From positions 37,141 through 101,140 of the forward strand of contig WNNJ02002311.1 in assembly GCA_012934845.2 (NCBI GenBank): a stretch of 64,000 nucleotides of DNA, in the 5' to 3' direction. Position 1 is the first letter of the stretch, and each line of letters begins with the position of its first letter. The position numbers were made by a program, and so were the translations under genes. This DNA is from Pomphorhynchus laevis (taxonomy: Eukaryota > Acanthocephala > Palaeacanthocephala > Echinorhynchida > Pomphorhynchidae). The notes below the pieces were generated by a model. That model did not search any database and was not told the DNA's origin. It saw nothing but the letters and a program-made list of their open reading frames with translations. Of this stretch, positions 40,187 to 50,864 are shown piece by piece.

Positions 40187-40930
40187 TCAATTTTCTGTGA
40201 AATTCGAAATTCGCTTTCTTCGCATCGTCAAATACACCGATTTAGCAATACAAATGGACACATTTGCTCTCAGCTTTCTGATTATGTCGGGATATTTCTT
40301 GACAAAGTTATCTGACATTTTCTTAGCAATTTGTTTAAAAATCCTATTTGCGTCTTCCCCAATACCTCCAACTACTGAAAATATCATCGGATAAAACAAT
40401 CCCTTGTCAATTTTCTTAAAACACTCTGAATACTTGGCATTTTTGCGATTCTCATGGTATTTAAAAGGATCGTTTATTCTTCCCAATGAATATGATTGAG
40501 CCAAATTGTTGAACACACATATGTCTAAATAAGACCGCTCCAAAATATTCCCGTACATACCATTACAACTGATGTATGCTCTTGCTTCTCTATCTCGTGT
40601 AGTTGTAGTTATCTGGTACAGGTTTTAATAGGGCTTCCTTTGTCACCAATTTCTTGCACCCTTTAAAGATTCAGCTATTTCGTCCACTACTATGTTGTGT
40701 CTTATAAAGTTGTATCCGCCACAGTGACATGATGATGCATAACTGAATTAAGTGCTAATCCACATTCACATGTCCTAAAAGTGTAATCGATATTCAACCC
40801 ATATCGTACTGTTATTGCGTCCTGGAATTCCATTGTACTCAAAAATCTTTGACCGTCGTAGGTATAGGACGTTAACCAAAAAGATACCCCTTTTATGCTT
40901 GCGTTGCTTAAGATTGTTTTTAAATCCTTT
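40187..40930 (-). pseudogene. QGDP-type RT C-terminal domain, fragment b
   Basis: Minus strand. MEFQDAITVRYGLNIDYTF (about 40835), RTCECGLALNS and HCHCGGYNFIRHN (about 40780-40700), a zinc-type CxC/HxC pattern followed by RHN; REARAYISCNGMYGN, then a 123-codon open stretch (40558-40187): LERSYLDICVFNNLAQSY, FKYHENRKNAKYSE, FYPMIFSVVGGIGEDANR, SICIAKSVYLTMRRKR. Frames change upstream of 40558. The ARADI..ERSYLDICVF spacing looks a little like a nuclease core, but this is speculative. Confidence 0.7.
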
Positions 40931-41095
40931 GTGAAGATTCAATCAATTTCGATTGTACCTGTTTTTGGCGGATATTCTTCTGTTATTTTATCTTAATAAT
41001 ATTTCTTTGAATAATAATCTTTTTTAATAACAAGAAAAAATATACTTGACAAAGCAAAATCTATAAAAATACCCGTAATATGTAAGAAAAATTTG
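40931..41095. other. Short AT-rich spacer
   Basis: Nothing recognised between fragment b and the Hsp90-like sequence. Confidence 0.5.
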
Positions 41096-41521
41096 TCAAT
41101 AACGTTTCATCTGGTAGTCAGCGTCTTCCATGCGCGTAGCGTCGCTCTCGTCTGCTGGGACGGCCGCGGTGTCGCTCTTTCTGGCCAGAAGTTCATCCGC
41201 ATCGTCCTCAATCCCGAACCCGAGCTTAATCATGCGGTTTAGCCAAAACCGGATTACACGGGTCTCACCTTCTATGTCCAAAAGGTCTTTCGCTTCGTTG
41301 GCGTTTGTAAAAGTGTCTGAGGTGTCTGTGGCTTCGTACGGGTTTGTAAACATGTCCAAAGTGTTTGTTGCTTCGTTCACGTTTGCAGATGTGTCCGATT
41401 TTGCTGGCACGAATGTTTCCGAAAACGGAGATCCTGATTCACGGAACTCACAGAATATCACGGTATAATATTCGAGCAGGACGTAACGTGGCTTTATCGT
41501 AATAATCAAGTAATTTAACAA
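41096..41521 (-). pseudogene. Hsp90-like C-terminal fragment
   Basis: A 141-codon open stretch. Residues 88-110 (RVIRFWL then NRMIKLGFGIEDDADE) match the last helix of cytosolic Hsp90, where the usual text is NRIYRMIKLGLGIDEDE. Residues 119-135 (AAVPADESDATRMEDAD) match its acidic tail, which normally ends SRMEEVD. Here the tail reads MEDADYQMKRY, so the EEVD motif that docks TPR co-chaperones is changed and extended. Residues 47-77 are two about 13-residue repeats (NEATNTLDMFTN, YEATDTSDTFTN) not found in Hsp90. The rest of the Hsp90 gene is absent. Base composition is GC-richer than the flanks. Best read as a captured or duplicated 3' end of a host chaperone gene, now a fragment. Confidence 0.6.
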
Positions 41522-41549
41522 ATGAATCTTTTACATATTTCACACATAT

Positions 41550-42187
41550 CTAGAACGCTAGGTAAATCGCCTTCACAACAGCAAAACTCAGTCTTCTTTG
41601 AATTTTGCTCATCGTGTAGCTGTACGAGATCTCTTTCCTAAAGGAAATGATTCTTGCGGCTTTTCTTAATAGTATCAAAGGCTCTCGGCATATTCCTCCA
41701 GTCGTTGACATTATGGCAGGCACAAAAACTCCGTATTCGATCTTATTTACGCGTTTCATGTATTTGGCACATTTTCTGTGCTCGTGATATTGGAAAGATT
41801 GTTCTACTGTCGAATTGGCATATAATGGAGCTAAGTGGTTATACACTGCTAGGTCTATGAATGACCGCTCCTCGATGCCAGAACTGAAATCTGAACAGAC
41901 AATATCTATTCAAATGAACTATCTCTGGTTGTGGTTGAGCTGCTGAATTGTATTTCGTCTGGAACTGCGTAGAACTCCTGCTCACACTTCATATTGTTAA
42001 ACGCATCTTTCAGCACCGTCGCCAACGTATCTCTTACGGCATTGTGACGAACAAAAGTTGTACCACCAATTCTACAGGACAGAATATGTTTCAAATCTGT
42101 GCCCCCTCCACATTTACAACGAAGCTTCTCTTCCGGGTTTATATTGTACCTTACACCGACTGCGATCTCAAATTGCTTTGATGTCAA
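41550..42187 (-). pseudogene. QGDP-type RT C-terminal domain, fragment c
   Basis: Minus strand. SKQFEIAVGVRYNINPEEKL, RCKCGGGTDLKHILSCRIGG, FVRHNAVRDTLATVLKDAF (42187-41906), then in a new frame MYNHLAPLYANST, FQYHEHRKCAKYMKR, YGVFVPAIMSTTGGICREPL, SKIQRRLSFAVVKAIYLAF (41846-41550). CxCG..H..C..RHNxxRD is the zinc-like signature of the family's C-terminus. This is the cleanest copy of that signature here. Confidence 0.75.
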
Positions 42188-42189
42188 AC

Positions 42190-42955
42190 ACCAACCAAAT
42201 CTCTTCCGTGGCCTTATTGTTAGTCACGTTGTGTTTCTCGTTGTGGCTCAAGCCACTGACATTTCTAGTAATGCCTTTTACTTATTGAGTATTATTTATA
42301 TAATTATTTTATTTTCCCTGTTTTGATAGTCCTTCATATTTAAAATAATTGGTTTACACTGGTAAATGACCATTTTGTCCCAATCGATTACATAATTTTC
42401 AGCTCTTCTTAGAATGACTGGTTAATTTAACTCGTTAGTACATGAACTCGAACCAATACATTAAGTCGTGGGATAATATAACCATCTTTTAATTAAGTTG
42501 ACAGAATGTCTTGCTTTACTACAAGTCTAATTATTACGATTCTACAATGTTTATAAAGGTCAATGCAGGCGTATTCAAAGATTCTTTAATTATCACCCTT
42601 CACTGATAGTGCCCCAATCTAGGTAATATGTGTATGAATGAGTGTGAGATTACTGATTCTTACATGACTGAAAACTCAAATTATCTAAGTTTTTTTCTAG
42701 ACAATGATAACAAAATCTGTTGATTGAAATGCAGAACTAAATCTAAGGTTTTATCAAGAGTTAAAATATAAATATCCAATTTTAATATATTAAGTGAAAC
42801 ACCATATATATAAGGTGAAACATACATTATTTTTTTCAAGTTAATTAACTTATATTTCTGGTAATGATATTTCGATAGTTATTAACATTGTATATTTATA
42901 GTATTTCAAATCCTTTATTGGTAGTATCCATATTTAAGCTCCTATCTCTTGAATC
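42190..42955. other. AT-rich spacer, nothing recognised
   Basis: No domain or strong repeat seen over about 765 bp. Confidence 0.6.
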
Positions 42956-43145
42956 TTTTTCTCATGATTAATTCATCGTTCACATGTTCTTTTTGAAGCA
43001 TTACGTAATTGTGTGATTGATAGCTATCTTGTTGGCTGGATAGGGAATTTTCTCAGTAAGCTAAACTTTAGTGTTCGAATTAGAGATAGTTTATTATAAT
43101 CTCGTAGCATAAGTTTAGGTTTGTTTTGGGTATGTTACTTTTCAA
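42956..43145 (+). pseudogene. CR1-like RT scrap
   Basis: Plus strand. LFEALRNCVIDSYLVGWIGN then FLSKLNFSVRIRDSLL, the region between RT motifs A and B of CR1-like elements (IDSYLVRWIxNFLSNRxFxVRI elsewhere in the window). About 50 codons only. Confidence 0.65.
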
Positions 43146-43399
43146 CGTTTTAAAAAACACACACATTATTATTCTGTCACCACAAAATGAGCAAAATGCT
43201 TGTTAATAGATGGGATCAGAAACAATTAAATTAATTACAAACATGTTTCAACAAATCATTAATGAAATATAGATCGTCTAATAAGGAAAGAAGGGTCGCT
43301 GTATTTAGAGATGCATTTACCGTGATGCATTACGGTAAATGCATCAGGTATTTACTGTATTGTAGGAATATTAAAAACATTTAGGCATAAGACGTACCA

Positions 43400-43690
43400 A
43401 ATATGTTCAAATTTCGATCCTGCATAGTTGCACGTCTAAATATACCTTCGAGACGTCTACTCTCACTGATTGTAATTGGGTAACAACTAGATGAGCAGTA
43501 AAGAATTGGTAGTACCAAATCAAATACAAGTAGATTCAAGCATTGAATATCTACATCCAGTAAAGTTCATCTCAAAATTTCTACAATGCGTCCAGCTTAT
43601 TACGTGTACAATGTGTTCATTTGTGAGGATAGATCAGAGCTTATCCAAACACCGATATTTTTATACCTAAAAGCACGATTAATTTTGGAG
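43400..43690 (-). pseudogene. CR1-like LINE F, RT part after the insertion
   Basis: Minus strand. NIGVWISSDLSSQMNTLY (about 43665-43610) and LVLPILYCSSSCYPI then SRRLEGIFRRATMQDRNL (about 43520-43400). These are the DLGVxxSSxL and RPILEYCSxCxP blocks of CR1-like RTs. The preceding part of the gene lies at 44156-45010; an L2-like piece separates them. Confidence 0.7.
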
Positions 43691-44155
43691 CCGACAGCGA
43701 TGAGACGAAAAGTTACGAGAAGAAGGTGGAGTTTGATGCGGATGTGGATGGTGGGCCAGGGGAGTTGGGCAAGATATGTGGATGTGTGGTCGAAGCAACG
43801 GAGACGAAAGAGCACACGAACGGCGGAGTTGATTATTCGTTGTAGGGATAGGATGGTGTATTTTAAAGAATTTGCGAAAAGGCTGAGGCAGTAATCGATT
43901 TTAGGGAAAAGATGCGATGAAAGAAGATACATACAAGAACGGAAGTCGAAAAGGGGGCGGATACGGCGGATGTCACAGAGAATTAAGTTAGACGAGCAGG
44001 CCTTGTCACGGACGAAGGGTTTAAGGGAAAGGTGATTATCGAAATAGAAGCCTAAGAAAGTGAGATTGTGTACTATCTGGATGAGCGATGAGGCAAAAGA
44101 TACAGTGGGAGGAGATATGTTTGGTTTACGAGAGAGGATCCACATTATTTGCTTA
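43690..44155 (-). pseudogene. L2-like (A) fragment inserted in CR1-like LINE F
   Basis: Minus strand, open. IMWILSRKPNISPPTVSF, LIQIVHNLTFLGFYFDNHL, SLKPFVRDKACSSNLIL, LFPKIDYCLSLFANSLKYTI, VTFRLIAVGS. It is truncated at both ends: no 3' hairpin, and no motif C upstream. It shares one open frame with CR1-like residues on its downstream side. Confidence 0.75.
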
Positions 44156-45010
44156 TGTTAATTATCAGCTTACACGATTGATTCCAACTACATACGGTAT
44201 CAATGGTTATCAATGGTTAGAGTACCTGAACATTAGAAAATGAACGGATTCAGCGCCAAATTTTCAAGTCGTCAGCGTACAGCAGTGATGATAAAGATAA
44301 AAGGTCAGGTAGCTTATTAATGTATAACCTAAACAAAATCGAGCCAAGAATGGTACCTTATGAAACGCCAGCTGTGATTGAGTAAGAACTATAGAGTACA
44401 TCATGAACACGTTAGGAATACCAGCGAGCTGATTAAAATGTTCTAATCCGACGAACAGTACAAGCATCTAAGTCAAGTCTCTAATTTCTCGATGAGTAAA
44501 TAGCACGATACGGTATCGAATGCCTTTGAAAAATCACAAAAAATACATCTAAGTGGTACATTCATCAATACTCCTAGACCAGTCATCACGAGCGTATTAT
44601 AGATTGGGCATCGTGGAGTGACCTTTTAAAAGCCATGATGAGCGAGAACAATAATATTACGCTCATTGGAATATTTTTGCATCTTGCAAGGACTTATAAA
44701 TTCAAGAAACTCATAACATTTGGAGATTAAACTTATATGTCGATAATTCTCGGGATGATAAACTCCGCTTTTTTAAAGAGGCTGAAAATATACTGTTTAC
44801 TTGGTTGATATATACTGTTTACTGTTGACGATGATACTTGGTAGCAAATGCTGTTTGAATCTTGTGGATATGTGGGTTGATGACAATACAACTTTTATAA
44901 AATAGACCGAAAATCTTCTTAATTTCTCTCACATCAGAAGAAATTATACCATATGTAATTATACCACCTTAAAAAGTTTGAGATATAATATACATACATT
45001 CCAGATCAAT
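44156..45010 (-). pseudogene. CR1-like LINE F, RT motifs A to C
   Basis: Minus strand, many frame changes. NYRHISLISKCYEFLEFIS (about 44745-44690), LAHHGF (about 44630), motif A CIFCDFSKAFDTVSCYLL (about 44550-44495), GTILGSILFRLYINKLPD (about 44360-44300) and LLYADDLKIWR (about 44285-44255). Clearly old. Confidence 0.75.
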
Positions 45011-45060
45011 CCAGTTCCAAATCAACCCAGCAAATCTAACAGTTTAAACACACAAGGACG

Positions 45061-46030
45061 TTGATGGAAAGACGTAAGAAGACAGCAACGACCGTCACCT
45101 ACTTTGCTCAACTACAAGTACAGTGCTTGGCACAAGACTGCAGCGTCTGGACTACAATCGCATGTGACAACAGTAAGTCTAAAGAAGACTTCCTATGTGG
45201 CTTTTGTGCCACCAAACTCATACGCGACCTCTCCCATAAGAATATTTTAACCTCCAACGTGTCCACTCAAACCACCCTAGTCGTTTCTGATGTCCTTTGT
45301 CAACTTACTGATCCTGTCACTACATGCACTTCTAATCCCATGTATTCACTTCCCGACACCCCCGTCTCTTCCCTTCTGTCTCGTTTCTCAATAACCTACA
45401 TCCCTCAATCAAAATCACCTCCACCAACCTCCACAATCCTTCCACTCATAACCTTTCCTCACATCGCTCACCACCCTCTATATTATCGAAATACTCTTTG
45501 TCTTCCGCAGTCAAAACTACTCCCTTGATACCCTCAACTCCCAGCTCTCCAATCGTGATCTCACCAACTCACGTTACTCGTCATCCTTTACGGAAACGCT
45601 TTCCTTCTCGCGATCGTTGCGTAATCGTCACTAATATCACTCCTTCCACCTCTTTATCTCCACAAGCACGTCTCGACCACAATGTTTCCACATTCAGATC
45701 CATCATCTCGTCTCTTGTTCCTGCGGATAAACCATCCTTTTTCAAAAACATCTTTCCTGTCGCATTCATCCGCCTAAAAATCTTCTCAATATAATCCTTC
45801 CCAGCCCCCTCTGCTAAAATTTGTTTCCAAGCATTGCTCTCACGCGTCCTCTGTCCTCTCTCAACGATTCAAACTCATGTTCTCTTCAACCACTCGCATT
45901 TTCTCCGATCCACTCCCTCCGAAATCGTCAAATCTCATCTGCCCACATCGCAAAACGCCGTAGCGAAAAAAAAACGACGAAACATCTCCTCTCTCCATCC
46001 CAAACATAAACGGAAGTTTTCATGTTGTCC
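45061..46030 (+). pseudogene. L2-like (A) ORF1, most complete copy
   Basis: Plus strand. A 155-codon open N-terminus (45061-45528) has a PHD-like zinc module: YFAQLQVQCLAQDCSVWTTI and EDFLCGFCATKLIRDL, then a Ser/Thr/Pro linker. The next frame (45498-45794) has LRKRFPSRDRCVIVTNITPS, LDHNVSTFRSIISSLVPADK, FPVAFIRLK. A last basic segment, KTTKHLLSP/KHKRKF (about 45990-46015), precedes the endonuclease. The Met at 45061 lies just inside an apparent 5' UTR (44990-45060). Frame changes at about 45.5 and 45.8 kb break it. Confidence 0.75.
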
Positions 46031-46560
46031 GCACCCACCTAAAAATTCGATGGCGCATCATCTCTCCTGTGTGTCTTCTCCACTAGTCGCATACTCCACT
46101 ACACCTGGTTTCCGACTCGGCCTTCTCAACACTAGATCTATTCTCAATAAATTCGATATCATCCTCAACCTATTCACCAAGAAATCCATTGATCTCTTCT
46201 GCGTCACTAAATCCTGACACTCCGATTCTGACAGGGCACTCGACATCATCGCTGTCTTCGACCATTTTGCTGCCTACACCTGACTATCCATTTTCGATCT
46301 TGGTCTATCTGATCACTTTCTCGTCACCCTTGAAGAGAAAGTGATCACACACCTACAATCCTACGTCGCCCTTAGAGAAATCTTGACCTCTCCCTTCTCT
46401 GATCTGCCTTACTCAAATCGTCTCTATCCTATTTCTCAATAACATATTCCTTTCCTCACGATCTCGCCTTTCTTTTCGACTCTGAACTCATCCATCCTCG
46501 ATCTTCTCGTGCCCTTCAACCCTCACCCACACCGTCGCTTGCACCGTACCCCATGGTTTG
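46031..46560 (+). pseudogene. L2-like (A) endonuclease with internal deletion
   Basis: Plus strand. MAHHLSCVSSPLVAYSTTPG, FRLGLLNTRSILNKFDIIL, DLFCVTKS (the catalytic Glu of TESW is Lys here), then at about 46233 the sequence jumps directly to RALDIIAVFDHFAAYT and LSDHFLVTL. About 150 residues, including the GDFN motif, are deleted, so this copy is dead. Confidence 0.8.
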
Positions 46561-48180
46561 ACATCCAATGACTACTCTCAAAGTGTCGACTCCGTCATGC
46601 TGTTCGAGTCTATCGTCGCTCTCTCAGACGTGATTTCCGCTCGATCATTCCGTCTTTCCGTGATTCCTATCTCGCTCTTCGCCGATATCATCTCAACCTA
46701 CTACGTACCAAATGCAACTCCTTCAGGCAGCATAAAATCATTACTTCATTCAACTCTAAAACTCTCTAGCGTACTTTTAACTCAATACTTGCTCGCTCCT
46801 CTTCGAGTTGCAACATCAATGCCCATGATTATTCATCATTTCTCCAGACCAAAGTATCCACGTTGCTCTCTCACACCCGTCTCCATGGTATCCTACTCTG
46901 CCCCACCTAGCCTCATCCTTTCGGAACTCTTTCATCTTCTCTTTATCTCACCTGCCAAGGTCTCATCTGTCCTCATGTCCTTGCCCAGCAAAACCTCACC
47001 TGCCGATCCCTTGTCGGCAGGTGAGGTATTGCTGGACAAAAACATGCTTAAATCCATATGCTCATCGATATCCCCATTTCTCACTACCTTGTTTAACTCG
47101 TCCATTCGCAGTCGTATCTTTCCTTCACAATAGAAGTCCGCAATCGTTCGTCCTTTTTTAAAAAATGCGCTTGACCGCTCCCTTCCTTCTAGCTATAGCC
47201 CCATTCCACTACTTCCCACTCTTTCTAAGCTCATAGAACGCCTCATCTTAATAGAAATCAACGCTTATCTCTCTTCATCCAATCTGTACCCTCCTTTCCA
47301 ATCCGCTTTCCGCTCTAATCACTCCACAGAAATCGCATGCATGAAAATTTACAACGACTTACTCATTTCTTGAAACAAGACTCTATGTAGTGTTTTCATC
47401 TCCCTCGACCTCTTCTCCGCCTTCGACATCATCGACCACACTATCATCCTTTCTCGCCTTCGTTATAATTACGGCTTTTCCTAATCCGTAGCATGATTTG
47501 CCTCATGTCTATCCGACCATTCTTTTCTGGTCTGTTCTAAGTCATCATCCTATCCTCCCATTCTTATTTTCTGCGGGGTCTCACACAGTACAGTCCTAGA
47601 ACCCTTGATTTTCTCTCTTCTACTCAGCGATATTTCTCCGTTTATCAAACATTACTCCTTAAACGTCATGCAATACGCCGATGACATCCTCATCTATGCT
47701 CATGCACCAGCCCATCGCATACACGATATCGGTATTTCTGTCTCCAACTGTCTTTCTCCTATCTACAAGCGTCTCTCCAATCTCCATCTCGTTCTAAACT
47801 CCGACAAGTTCAAAATAATGTGGATTCTCTCCTGTAAACCAAGCATATCTCCTCCCACTGTATCTTTTGCTCATCGATCATCCCGATAGTACACAATCTC
47901 ACTTTCTTAGGCTTCTATTTCGATAATCACCTTTCCCTAAAACCCCTCATCCGTGACAAGGTCCGCTCGTCTAACTTAATTTTCCTTGACATCCGCCGTA
48001 TCCGCCCCCTTCAACTTCGACTTTCGTTCTTGTATGTATCTTCTTTCATCGCTTATTTTCCCTAAAATCGATTACTGTCTCAGCCCTTTTCCAAATTCTA
48101 TAAAATACATCATCCTATCCCTACAACAAATAATCAACTCCGCCGTTCGAGTGCTCTTTCGTTTCCGTCGCTTAGACCAC
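46561..48180 (+). pseudogene. L2-like (A) RT, decayed
   Basis: Plus strand, several frames. ELFHLLFISPAKVSSVLM, KTSPADPL (46985), SSISPFLTTLFNSSIRSRIF, FQSAFRSNHSTEIACMK (about 47300), ISLDLFSAFDIIDH (about 47400), ISPFIKHYSLNVMQYADDIL (47624-47690), SNLHLVLNSDKFKIMW, then thumb FPKIDYCLSPFPNS. It ends at about 48180 against CR1-like thumb sequence, with no 3' hairpin. Confidence 0.85.
46981..47039. repeat. 27-bp inverted repeat inside the L2-like RT
   Basis: Positions 46981-47007 (TTGCCCAGCAAAACCTCACC and on) are followed, after 5 bp, by their reverse complement at 47013-47039 with two mismatches. Other copies have only the left arm here, so the right arm is an inverted duplication specific to this copy. 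Confidence 0.9.
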
Positions 48181-48182
48181 AA

Positions 48183-48480
48183 CATGACAGACAGTATCAC
48201 AGGGGGTCATTCCACGGCACTAAAAGCATTACCACATGGCCATTGCTCGAAGCTTATTAGACTATCACACAGATCGATTAGATCATGGAATTGATTTCCA
48301 GACAAGGGAGTGAGATCGGATCTATAGCTATTCAAATTCGAAATACAAGATTTTTATATTATCAGTGAGAACTGCCTACGTTTTCATTGCAATTTGTGTT
48401 AATTTGAATTATTCAATTTTATGAGCGAGCAAAACCGCCATTTCGGCTAAAGCTCTATCAATAATTATTATAATCACCAA
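48183..48480 (+). pseudogene. CR1-like thumb end and 3' tail
   Basis: Plus strand. GGHSTALKALPHGHCSKLIR then LSHRSIRSWN (48206-48294), the C-terminus of a CR1-like RT, a stop, and at 48435-48448 the hairpin CCGCCATTTCGGCT followed by ATCAATAATTATTATAA. The upstream part is replaced by the L2-like copy. Confidence 0.75.
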
Positions 48481-49300
48481 TCGTAGTTACTGGATTTTTA
48501 ATAGTTCTAGTTACATTTAAGCATATGAATTAATTAATCTGATTGTTTAATTATTCAATTCGAGTATCGTATTATTTTGTATAAATAATAAGAAATAATC
48601 ACCGTCTTATTTTATCGCAAATTAAAAATTAGCTTCAAGATATTGGTTTCTGCTCTTTTTTGTTAGTAAGTTACAATGTAAGGCAAAAACTACTTCTTAA
48701 TGTTTAATAATGACAAGAAAATTTGTTGGTTGATTTAGTATTATGGTCTGTTTGGATATAATAGCCGATTAGCATTTTTAACAAAATCCGATCAATTTTT
48801 TACATCTTAAACTAGCAATATCATTTTGTTATTATTATTTTACAAAGATCACCGTCAACGCTCCTATACATTTGAACATATAATATTATTGATTATCTAG
48901 ATTAGCCAATAGCCCAAAAACACGATTACACATCACTTTCAAATTGCTTTTAACCATTTTACTCTTTACTATCATTTTTTACTAAACAACGAAAATGTAA
49001 ACCTGATACATGGAATAGATTCACAAGACGAGCAAGTTCAGCCACCCCCGTATACCTGTGCCATTTAAATTAACCGTATCAGCTAAGAACACAATTTAGA
49101 CTGTTTAGCTCATAATTCTATCTCGACATAATGAGTTGATAATTACTTTGGCAAGTAACTCAGCACGAATAAAAAGGAAGTAAATGCTCAAATTGCAAAC
49201 TACGAATGTGATTTTACATGTGAATTAATGTTTAAATAAAAGTTATAATTGTTCAACTGATTACAAAGACATTAGCTAACTTAGTGCTATCTGTACACAA
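48481..49300. other. AT-rich spacer, nothing recognised
   Basis: About 820 bp without recognisable domains or strong repeats. Confidence 0.6.
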
Positions 49301-49304
49301 TTCA

Positions 49305-49415
49305 GTTAATTATTATTATAACATACAAGACAAAGCCTATATGGCTGTTCAGTCTGCTCACGAAAAAATAAAATAAAAAATTAAACAAAATGTAGAATTG
49401 ATAGAGTTAAGAAAA
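49305..49415 (-). repeat. CR1-like 3' UTR and terminal hairpin
   Basis: Sense (minus): after the stop, AGCAGACTGAACAGCC, hairpin AGCCATATAGGCT (49346-49334), TTTGTCTTGTATGTTATAAT, AATAATTAAC. It belongs to the RT at 49416-50825. Confidence 0.8.
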
Positions 49416-50825
49416 TCAGGGATACGATAGCTTCTCCATATTATCGATCTGTTCCAGACATATTCGCAATCGCTTCTTAAATAAAGTCAGCGTTGTGGAG
49501 GCAACAACGTATTCAGGAAGACTATTCCACACGTTAACTACACGTCTTGACAATCTTGTGACAGGCGATAGTTTCCCAGTATGCTGTTTAAAAATTGTCA
49601 TCGAATGATGTCGCCTGGATCTATTATTACGACATGCCATAATATTTCGAGGATATCCATCAAATTTGTGCAATAATTTCCACGTTGCAACCAAGTCGAT
49701 AAACATTAACCTCACCTTCATGTCAAATATGCCAATCACTTTAAGTCTCTCACGATAAGGTAAATACTTACAGTCTGGACATAAACGGGTAATACGGCGA
49801 AGAACTCCATCGACAGCATTCAGTTCAGTCCGTGTACATGGGAAGCAAGATGGAGAGCAATACTCAAGTATTGGTCTCAATAACGAGTTAAACAGCACCC
49901 TGAACGACGATGGATTTATTTTCAGAAAGCAATTTTTGATAGTGTGCATCATTTTTCTAGCTTTGCCTAATTGAATGTTGTAATGATGTCGTGTCTTTAA
50001 AGATGAATCGATCAAAATACCAAGATCACGATGAGTCGAAACTATCTCAAGTTCTTTTACACCAATGAAGTAGGTATGACATCCTTTGCGTCCACGACCC
50101 AATCTCATATTCTTACACTTTTCCAGGTTTAATGATACTCCTGTAGTAAGACTCCATTCATACACTAAATCCAGGTCACGCTGCAATGACAAACAGTCTC
50201 GTTCAGTCGAGATCACATTCCATAACTTCAAATCGTCAGCATAGGCTAAGTGTGGTACATTAAGCGATCTCAACAACTCGTTGATAAAAATGCAAAATAA
50301 TAATGGCCCGAGAACCGTTCCTTGAGGTACACCACGTATAACACTGCGTTTAGATGAAAAAGCATTACCTACTCTTACACAAAATTGTCGACCATTCAAG
50401 AAGTTCTCAATCCAACGAGTCAGATAGTAATCTACACCAATAGATTCGAGAATACTTATTAATTCAGCATGTGGAACGCGATCAAATGCCTTGGAGAAAT
50501 CCAAATAGACGACATCGACAACCAATCCACATGAAATTGCGTCAGCCCATTGTTCACGAGCACATAAAGTATTCGTTAGACATGAGCGGCCATGCCGAAA
50601 ACCGTGTTGAGAGTCGCTCAAATAGTTTATTGAACCCAATACATTTATTAATCTTTTGTGAACAATTCTCTCAAGTACCTTACTTACAGTAGATGTTAAA
50701 CTTATGGGCCTAAAATCACTAACATCGCAAGCATTTTTCGTTTTCGGAAGTGGTACCACAATCGCCGATTTCCAATCATTTGGAATTATCGACGTATTGA
50801 ATTGATTACAATTACAAATAAACAC
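49416..50825 (-). CDS. CR1-like LINE RT, open 469 codons, 5'-truncated
   Basis: Open from the truncation point to the stop. Residues 13-28 IIPNDWKSAIVVPLPK, 38-52 the FRPISLTSTVSKVLE block, 71-81 DSQHGFRHGRS, motif A 103-117 (VDVVYLDFSKAFDRV), motif B 164-176 (RGVPQGTVLGPLL), motif C 194-202 (AYADDLKLW), DLGILIDSSL (about 268), RPILEYCSPSCFPCTR (about 315), thumb ending RLSRRVVNVWNSLPEYVVAS. All catalytic Asp residues are intact. Upstream of about 50830 there is no more element, so it landed as a 5'-truncated copy. Its open frame over 1.4 kb in a region full of broken copies marks it as young. Confidence 0.9.
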   Translation of the reverse strand: MFICNCNQFNTSIIPNDWKSAIVVPLPKTKNACDVSDFRPISLTSTVSKVLERIVHKRLINVLGSINYLSDSQHGFRHGRSCLTNTLCAREQWADAISCGLVVDVVYLDFSKAFDRVPHAELISILESIGVDYYLTRWIENFLNGRQFCVRVGNAFSSKRSVIRGVPQGTVLGPLLFCIFINELLRSLNVPHLAYADDLKLWNVISTERDCLSLQRDLDLVYEWSLTTGVSLNLEKCKNMRLGRGRKGCHTYFIGVKELEIVSTHRDLGILIDSSLKTRHHYNIQLGKARKMMHTIKNCFLKINPSSFRVLFNSLLRPILEYCSPSCFPCTRTELNAVDGVLRRITRLCPDCKYLPYRERLKVIGIFDMKVRLMFIDLVATWKLLHKFDGYPRNIMACRNNRSRRHHSMTIFKQHTGKLSPVTRLSRRVVNVWNSLPEYVVASTTLTLFKKRLRICLEQIDNMEKLSYP

Positions 50826-50864
50826 ACGAAAATTGAGTCAAATTAGAGATCAATAAACTTTATT

